A stretch of DNA of 64,000 nucleotides, from assembly GCF_019391655.1 (NCBI RefSeq), contig NZ_JAHXPQ010000004.1, forward strand, positions 310,001-374,000, written 5' to 3'. Below the pieces are notes generated by a model. The model saw only the letters and a list, made by a program, of their open reading frames with translations, was not told the origin of the DNA and ran no database searches. The translations under genes and the position numbers were made by a program. Positions within the stretch are counted from its first letter, which is position 1; each line of letters opens with the position of its first letter. This stretch comes from Mucilaginibacter rivuli (GTDB lineage: Bacteria; Bacteroidota; Bacteroidia; Sphingobacteriales; Sphingobacteriaceae). Below, one piece after another: positions 60,081 through 64,000 of the stretch.

Positions 60081-60887
60081 AGCATCGGGCTTATTTACCC
60101 AGCCCGTCAGGTCATTATAAACAAAAGTATAGGCCAGGTCGGCAATGATTTTATTGGCGTTTATTATTTTCCATTCTTTCAGTTCGTCAATAAAACCAGG
60201 GAGCGGTAAACCGGCTTGTTTTGCGGCAGCTGTATAAAATTCGCTCCTCTTAGGGTGTGTACCCGCCGCAGCATTGTAGGTATAACCAAATTTTTGTTGT
60301 GTCAGCACCGCTTCAATTAAGCCGATACAATCATAAAGGTGTATCAAATTAACCGGTGCTTTTCCGTTTGGGATATCTTGTTTCCCGGCAAAAAACCTTG
60401 ATGGGTGGCGGCCCGGCCCTATCAACCCTGCAAAACGGATAACTGTTGTGCTAAACCCGGCTTGGTTTGTAAATAGCAGTTCCGATTGATACAGAGGGCT
60501 ATCTGTATCCACTTCGGTTGTATCTTCAATTTCCTTATTTAATTCCGGGTAAACCGATGTTGAGCTGATAAACAGAACCTGCCTTACCGGGCTGGCTTTT
60601 ACCACCTGTTGCAATTGGCTCATTTGTGCAAGGTACGCCCCCCCGGTTTGCTTACGTAATGCAGGTGGTATGTTAATAAGCAGCGTATCGCTGTCAAAAA
60701 AACCCGGTTTTATTGCGCTTATTTTGTTAAGCTGTACTAAATATGGGTCAATTCCCTTTGCCGAAAGCAAGTCAAGTTTTTCGGGTGTAGTGGTTGATCC
60801 CTTCACTTTCCAGCCGGCTTCAACAAGTTTAATGGCTATAGGCAGCCCTAACCAGCCACATCCTAACACAGTTATGGTTTTATTCAC
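60069..60887 (-). CDS. NAD(P)-binding epimerase-like protein (YeeZ-like)
   Basis: The 272-residue protein has an N-terminal Rossmann loop, 'VLGCGWLGLPIAIKL' (residues ~7-21), then 'VRQVLFISSTSVYPELNKEI' (Ser/Tyr of the SDR type) and 'TVIRFAGLIGPGRHPSRFFA'. This is the extended SDR pattern of YeeZ-like proteins, whose substrate is not known. The start codon is GTG at 60885-60887. It converges with and overlaps the end of pfkA, and is divergent from the OmpA lipoprotein. Confidence 0.86.
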   Translation of the reverse strand: MNKTITVLGCGWLGLPIAIKLVEAGWKVKGSTTTPEKLDLLSAKGIDPYLVQLNKISAIKPGFFDSDTLLINIPPALRKQTGGAYLAQMSQLQQVVKASPVRQVLFISSTSVYPELNKEIEDTTEVDTDSPLYQSELLFTNQAGFSTTVIRFAGLIGPGRHPSRFFAGKQDIPNGKAPVNLIHLYDCIGLIEAVLTQQKFGYTYNAAAGTHPKRSEFYTAAAKQAGLPLPGFIDELKEWKIINANKIIADLAYTFVYNDLTGWVNKPDALQG

Positions 60888-60916
60888 GTTATTAGCAAAT
60901 TACAAAGGTATCATAA

Positions 60917-60946
60917 TTTGTATTTGGCACTTACTTTGTACATTTG
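60917..60946 (+). promoter_or_regulatory. Promoter of the OmpA-type lipoprotein gene
   Basis: TTTG (60917-60920), 18 bp, TACATTTG (60939-60946): close to the Bacteroidota consensus. It is 33-62 bp before the start codon. Confidence 0.55.
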
Positions 60947-60978
60947 ATTACTAAACACAACCATCACATTATTTATAC

Positions 60979-61659
60979 ATGAAGACTCTAAAAGTAAAAT
61001 TTGCAACATTCAGTATAGCATTGGCCACCGCGGCAATGCTGGGTACAAGCTGTAACTCGTTAACAAAAACACAAAAAGGTGCAGCTATTGGCGCAGGCGC
61101 GGGTGGTACTATTGGTGCATTAATAGGCAAACGGGCCGGCAACACGGCATTAGGTGCTATTATAGGTGGTGCATTAGGTGGCACAGCCGGAGCATTTATA
61201 GGTCGTAATATGGACAGGCAGGCCGCCGAAATTAAAAACAGCGTTCCGGGCGCGCAGGTACAACGCGAAGGCGAGGGTATCATTGTAAAGTTCGATTCGG
61301 GTATTCTGTTTGATATTGATAAAGCCGATATGAAAGCAGCCGCCAAAACCAATATCGATCAATTAGCTGCTTCGCTAAAAAACAACCCGCAAACCAATAT
61401 CCTTATCGTTGGGCATACTGATAATACCGGCTCGGCTGCACACAATATGGATCTCTCTATTCGCCGTGCACAATCAGTACGGAATTATGCTGCCGCCGCT
61501 GGCGTTGCTGCATCGCGTTTAACTACACAAGGCAAGGGTGATACCGAGCCCATTGCTGATAATACTACCGTTGATGGCCGCAGCCAAAATCGCCGTGTAG
61601 AAATTGTTATCGTAGCTAACGATCAGATGAAACAACAAGCTGCTCAAAGTTCAAACTAA
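60979..61659 (+). CDS. OmpA-family lipoprotein with glycine zipper
   Basis: The 226-residue protein has a lipobox after a hydrophobic start (LGTSC, Cys near residue 25). A Gly-zipper region follows (~35-75, 'GAAIGAGAGGTIGALIGKRA', 'GAIIGGALGGTAGAFIG'). The C-terminal OmpA domain (~100-215) includes 'VKFDSGILFDIDKADM', 'ILIVGHTDNTGSAAHNMDLS' and 'NRRVEIVIV'. It is similar to YiaD-type proteins that link the outer membrane to peptidoglycan. It has its own promoter and a strong terminator. Confidence 0.93.
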   Translation: MKTLKVKFATFSIALATAAMLGTSCNSLTKTQKGAAIGAGAGGTIGALIGKRAGNTALGAIIGGALGGTAGAFIGRNMDRQAAEIKNSVPGAQVQREGEGIIVKFDSGILFDIDKADMKAAAKTNIDQLAASLKNNPQTNILIVGHTDNTGSAAHNMDLSIRRAQSVRNYAAAAGVAASRLTTQGKGDTEPIADNTTVDGRSQNRRVEIVIVANDQMKQQAAQSSN

Positions 61660-61678
61660 AATATTACTGTTGATTATA

Positions 61679-61718
61679 AAAGGCCTCTTCATCCTCCCTG
61701 GATAAAGAGGCCTTTTTT
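61679..61718 (+). terminator. Terminator after the OmpA-type lipoprotein gene
   Basis: AAAGGCCTCTT (61679-61689) and AAGAGGCCTTT (61705-61715) form an 11-bp stem with an inner ATCC/GGAT pair, followed by six T. Confidence 0.93.
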
Positions 61719-61989
61719 GTGCCATGCTTTAAGCAAAGGTATTTGTTATTCCCGGAGTGCAATACCTGAACCGGGTAAAAGCTGACAAGCATCATAATAT
61801 GATGGTGCTTTTTTAAAAAATTCATTTCTTTTTTATGGCCTGCATCTGCAATGTTCAATTTAATAATTGTATAATTGACACCGCAGGGCTATATATGATG
61901 CTATTGTTAAATAATCTCATAAATCCAGGCAGAAAAATACCTGAATAAAAAAAAATTCCATATTTTCGGACATATATCTTTAACCTTTA

Positions 61990-63228
61990 ATGGAGAGTTT
62001 CAACCCGAACAATAGCGAGGATGAATTGATCAGGTTGCTGCTAAAACGGCAATCCGAATTAAACTCACTGCTTGAAGTAACCAGGGCTATCAACAAAAAT
62101 ACTTCCACGCAGGTATTGGTTGAGATGCTCGAAGTTATTTTAAAAAACTATCTTGCTGTTGGTAGCCTCCGCTTTTTGATCGAAAAGTTTGGTAGCTACA
62201 CCGCCGTATCCAAATACGGTGGTGGTTTTGAGGGTAACCTGCCACTTTATAAATCCTGCAAAAAGCTCAATAAGTTCAAATTACCCACAAGGATCGCAGA
62301 TCACGCCGACCCAATATTATCTACTTACGATTACTTTATTCCCATTTACCATAAAAGTAAATTGCTGGCATTTGCCCTGGTAGGTGATTTTAATACCACC
62401 GAAGAGATGGTGGATAATGATCTCGCGTTCATTCAAACACTGATGAACGTGATCGTGGTGGCGCTGGAAAATAAGAAACTCTTTCGTGAACGTATCGAGG
62501 CCGAGCGTTTCCAACGCGAAATGGAACTTGCCGTTGAAGTGCAAAACATGCTTATCCCGCAAAGGCTGCACATGGAAACCGGGGTTGAAATAGGCTCAAG
62601 GTATTTACCTCACCAAAACATTGGCGGCGATTACTTTGATTTTATGCGCCTGAATGAAAAAGAGTTCCTGTGGTGTATTGCCGATGTATCGGGCAAGGGA
62701 ATATCTGCCGCTTTATTAATGGCCAATTTCCAGGCAAGCCTGCGTGCATGGGCAACGGTTGAGGCTGATTTGACGGCCCTGATAGAGCGCCTGAACCAGA
62801 TTGTACTAAAAATAACCAAGGGCGAAAAGTTTATTACCTTATTTTTAGCCAAATACAACGAAGAAACGCGTAAGCTCGATTATATCAATGCCGGCCATAA
62901 CCCATCTATACTTTACCTTAACGGCGAAATTGTTCCCTTAAAACTGGGAACCACTATGATAGGGGTTTTTGATGAACTGCCGTTTTTAAACCAGGGCCAG
63001 ATAGATATTGACCCCGGCACACTGATATTCAATTATACCGATGGCTTACTGGATTACGAGCCCGAAGATGCCAAAGTTTGGAACGAAGATATTTTGATGG
63101 ATTTTATTATCCAGAACGGCGATCTGCATCCCGATAAATTTAACCAAAAGCTCCTTAACGAATCGAGCATGGTAGTAAAATCAAAAGCTATCGACGATAT
63201 TACTTTATTAACATTACGCATTTTATAG
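61990..63228 (+). CDS. PP2C-type (SpoIIE/RsbU) serine phosphatase with GAF-like sensor
   Basis: The 412-residue protein has an N-terminal sensor part (~15-170, GAF-like, '[20 protein letters not shown]'), a linking helix ('[20 protein letters not shown]', ~170-192) and a phosphatase domain (~205-410) with the metal ligands in '[12 protein letters not shown]', '[20 protein letters not shown]', '[14 protein letters not shown]' and '[12 protein letters not shown]'. RsbU-like phosphatases switch on partner regulators by dephosphorylating anti-anti-sigma factors. No such partner is in the window. It is followed 26 bp later by rnhB. Confidence 0.9.
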   Translation: MESFNPNNSEDELIRLLLKRQSELNSLLEVTRAINKNTSTQVLVEMLEVILKNYLAVGSLRFLIEKFGSYTAVSKYGGGFEGNLPLYKSCKKLNKFKLPTRIADHADPILSTYDYFIPIYHKSKLLAFALVGDFNTTEEMVDNDLAFIQTLMNVIVVALENKKLFRERIEAERFQREMELAVEVQNMLIPQRLHMETGVEIGSRYLPHQNIGGDYFDFMRLNEKEFLWCIADVSGKGISAALLMANFQASLRAWATVEADLTALIERLNQIVLKITKGEKFITLFLAKYNEETRKLDYINAGHNPSILYLNGEIVPLKLGTTMIGVFDELPFLNQGQIDIDPGTLIFNYTDGLLDYEPEDAKVWNEDILMDFIIQNGDLHPDKFNQKLLNESSMVVKSKAIDDITLLTLRIL

Positions 63229-63254
63229 GCCACGGCTTTTATATTTGCAATTCA

Positions 63255-63851
63255 ATGTTATCAAAAAGATTTCAGCATGATTTTGTAGAGGCCGGATGTG
63301 ATGAAGCCGGTCGCGGTTGCCTTGCCGGGCCCGTATTTGCCGCTGCCGTAATTTTGCCGGATAACTTTCAACACGCTTTACTTAACGACTCCAAGCAACT
63401 CTCAGAAACTGTTCGGTATGAACTGCGCGAAGAGATCAAAGAAAAAGCCATTGCCTGGGCAGTAGCATCAGTTGACCATGCCGAGATCGACGAGATCAAT
63501 ATTCTCAACGCCTCCTTTTTAGCCATGCACCGCGCCATTGATCAGTTGCAGCAAACACCCGGTTTTTTAATTATTGATGGCAACAGGTTCAACAAATATC
63601 AGCAAACACCACATAAGTGCATCGTAAAAGGCGATTCGCTGTATTTCAGCATCGCTGCAGCATCTATACTGGCCAAAACCTACCGCGATGATTACATGTT
63701 GCAGATCGCATTGGAACATCCCGAGTATGATTGGCACAGCAACAAAGGTTATCCAACCATAAAACACCGCAACGCCGTGCTGGCACACGGCTTTTCGCCA
63801 TACCACCGCCGCACCTTCAGGGTTACCGACCCACAATTGTCATTTTTTTGA
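63255..63851 (+). CDS. rnhB: Ribonuclease HII
   Basis: The 198-residue protein is RNase HII: '[20 protein letters not shown]' with catalytic D16 and E17, 'LNDSKQLSE', 'FLIIDGNRF' with the third acidic residue, and '[17 protein letters not shown]', '[20 protein letters not shown]'. It removes RNA primers and single ribonucleotides from DNA. TATATTTG (63240-63247) just before the start could be a -7 box with an almost leaderless transcript. Confidence 0.96.
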   Translation: MLSKRFQHDFVEAGCDEAGRGCLAGPVFAAAVILPDNFQHALLNDSKQLSETVRYELREEIKEKAIAWAVASVDHAEIDEINILNASFLAMHRAIDQLQQTPGFLIIDGNRFNKYQQTPHKCIVKGDSLYFSIAAASILAKTYRDDYMLQIALEHPEYDWHSNKGYPTIKHRNAVLAHGFSPYHRRTFRVTDPQLSFF

Positions 63852-63855
63852 CGGA

Positions 63856-63895
63856 ACCCTTTGATTAAGCAAAGGGTCTTGGTATTTTTGGGAGA
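63856..63895 (+). terminator. Terminator after rnhB
   Basis: ACCCTTTG (63856-63863) and CAAAGGGT (63870-63877) form an 8-bp stem with an ATTAAG loop; the T run (63885-63889) is a little distant. Confidence 0.6.
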
Positions 63896-63910
63896 ATCCC
63901 GATATTAAAC

Positions 63911-64000
63911 GTGAAGATATTAATACTTAGTAACCGTGTTCCCTTTCCCCAAAATGGTGGCTACCCAATTGTGGTACGCAACACCATACTTGGCCTGGTG
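63911..64000 (+). CDS. Glycosyltransferase, N-terminal fragment (runs off the window)
   Basis: A GTG at 63911 opens a frame that continues to the window edge: MKILILSNRVPFPQNGG, then YPIVVRNTILGLV. The 'KILILSNRVPFPQNGG' start is typical of GT4-type glycosyltransferases (first beta strand and Gly-rich donor loop). Only 30 residues are visible, so the sugar is unknown. The GTG start is supported by this homology and the lack of an earlier in-frame start. Confidence 0.75.
   Translation, partial: MKILILSNRVPFPQNGGYPIVVRNTILGLV

Noticed and set aside
61664..61858. Minus-strand 64-residue ORF after the OmpA lipoprotein gene
   Set aside because: It overlaps the strong terminator at 61679-61718 and its composition is not protein-like.
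1..64000. CRISPR array, prophage or integrative element
   Set aside because: No regularly spaced repeats, cas genes, integrase, transposase or phage structural genes were seen.

Overview
The window looks like chromosome of a member of the Bacteroidota, most likely family Sphingobacteriaceae (Mucilaginibacter/Pedobacter type). This rests on the kinds of genes (GLPGLI-family protein next to an outer-membrane beta-barrel receptor, DUF3127, DUF1569, DUF47, four-helix-bundle S23 protein, Thr-type EttA), on start regions without strong Shine-Dalgarno sequences, and on promoters of the Bacteroidota form TTTG-N19/20-TAnnTTTG. The genus is an inference; there is no rRNA gene in the window. No phage, transposase, CRISPR array or plasmid functions were seen. 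Gene density is high and most of the content is housekeeping.

Layout. 1-4.1 kb: end of an OmpA-type protein, an unknown membrane protein, Tex and an Lrp/AsnC regulator. 4.1-4.6 kb: a small transcription unit (consensus promoter, two tandem tRNA-like RNAs, terminator) divergent from the lrp-type gene. 4.6-12 kb: NUDIX, DUF1569, a 47-residue membrane protein coupled to RidA, RecG, an M28 peptidase and an MFS carrier. 12-19 kb (minus strand): a PLDc_N protein, ABC exporter, frr, lipocalin, pyrH, then the translation operon rplM-rpsI-rpsB-tsf with a consensus promoter and a hairpin leader. 19-28 kb: PIN protein, Hsp20, an ECF sigma factor with a membrane partner, two ferritin-like proteins, EttA, a carbohydrate esterase and an orphan DUF4157 (eCIS-core) protein. 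28-38 kb: receptor + GLPGLI pair, aminotransferase, DUF3127, THUMP methyltransferase, HD hydrolase, DUF47 and a histidine kinase. 38-40.6 kb: a less conserved patch with two unknown genes, an OmpA gene broken by a frameshift, and a pair of ~90-bp direct repeats.

40.6-45.8 kb is the threonine operon thrABC, preceded by a Thr-rich leader peptide and an intrinsic terminator with an alternative antiterminator pairing: a complete attenuator. 46.6-52.1 kb is a methionine operon (metH, metF) on the minus strand under a SAM-I riboswitch. Between metH and metF sits a four-helix-bundle (S23) gene framed by perfect 29-bp inverted repeats, which looks like an inserted cassette. 52.8-64 kb: LUD protein, ftsH, rsfS, birA, split DsbD system, pfkA, a nucleotide-sugar-epimerase-like protein, an OmpA lipoprotein, a PP2C phosphatase, rnhB and the start of a glycosyltransferase.

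Several palindromic intergenic repeat families are scattered through the window. The observations most worth a second look are the paired tRNA-like RNAs at 4253-4516, the thr attenuator, the S23 cassette and the orphan DUF4157 protein.
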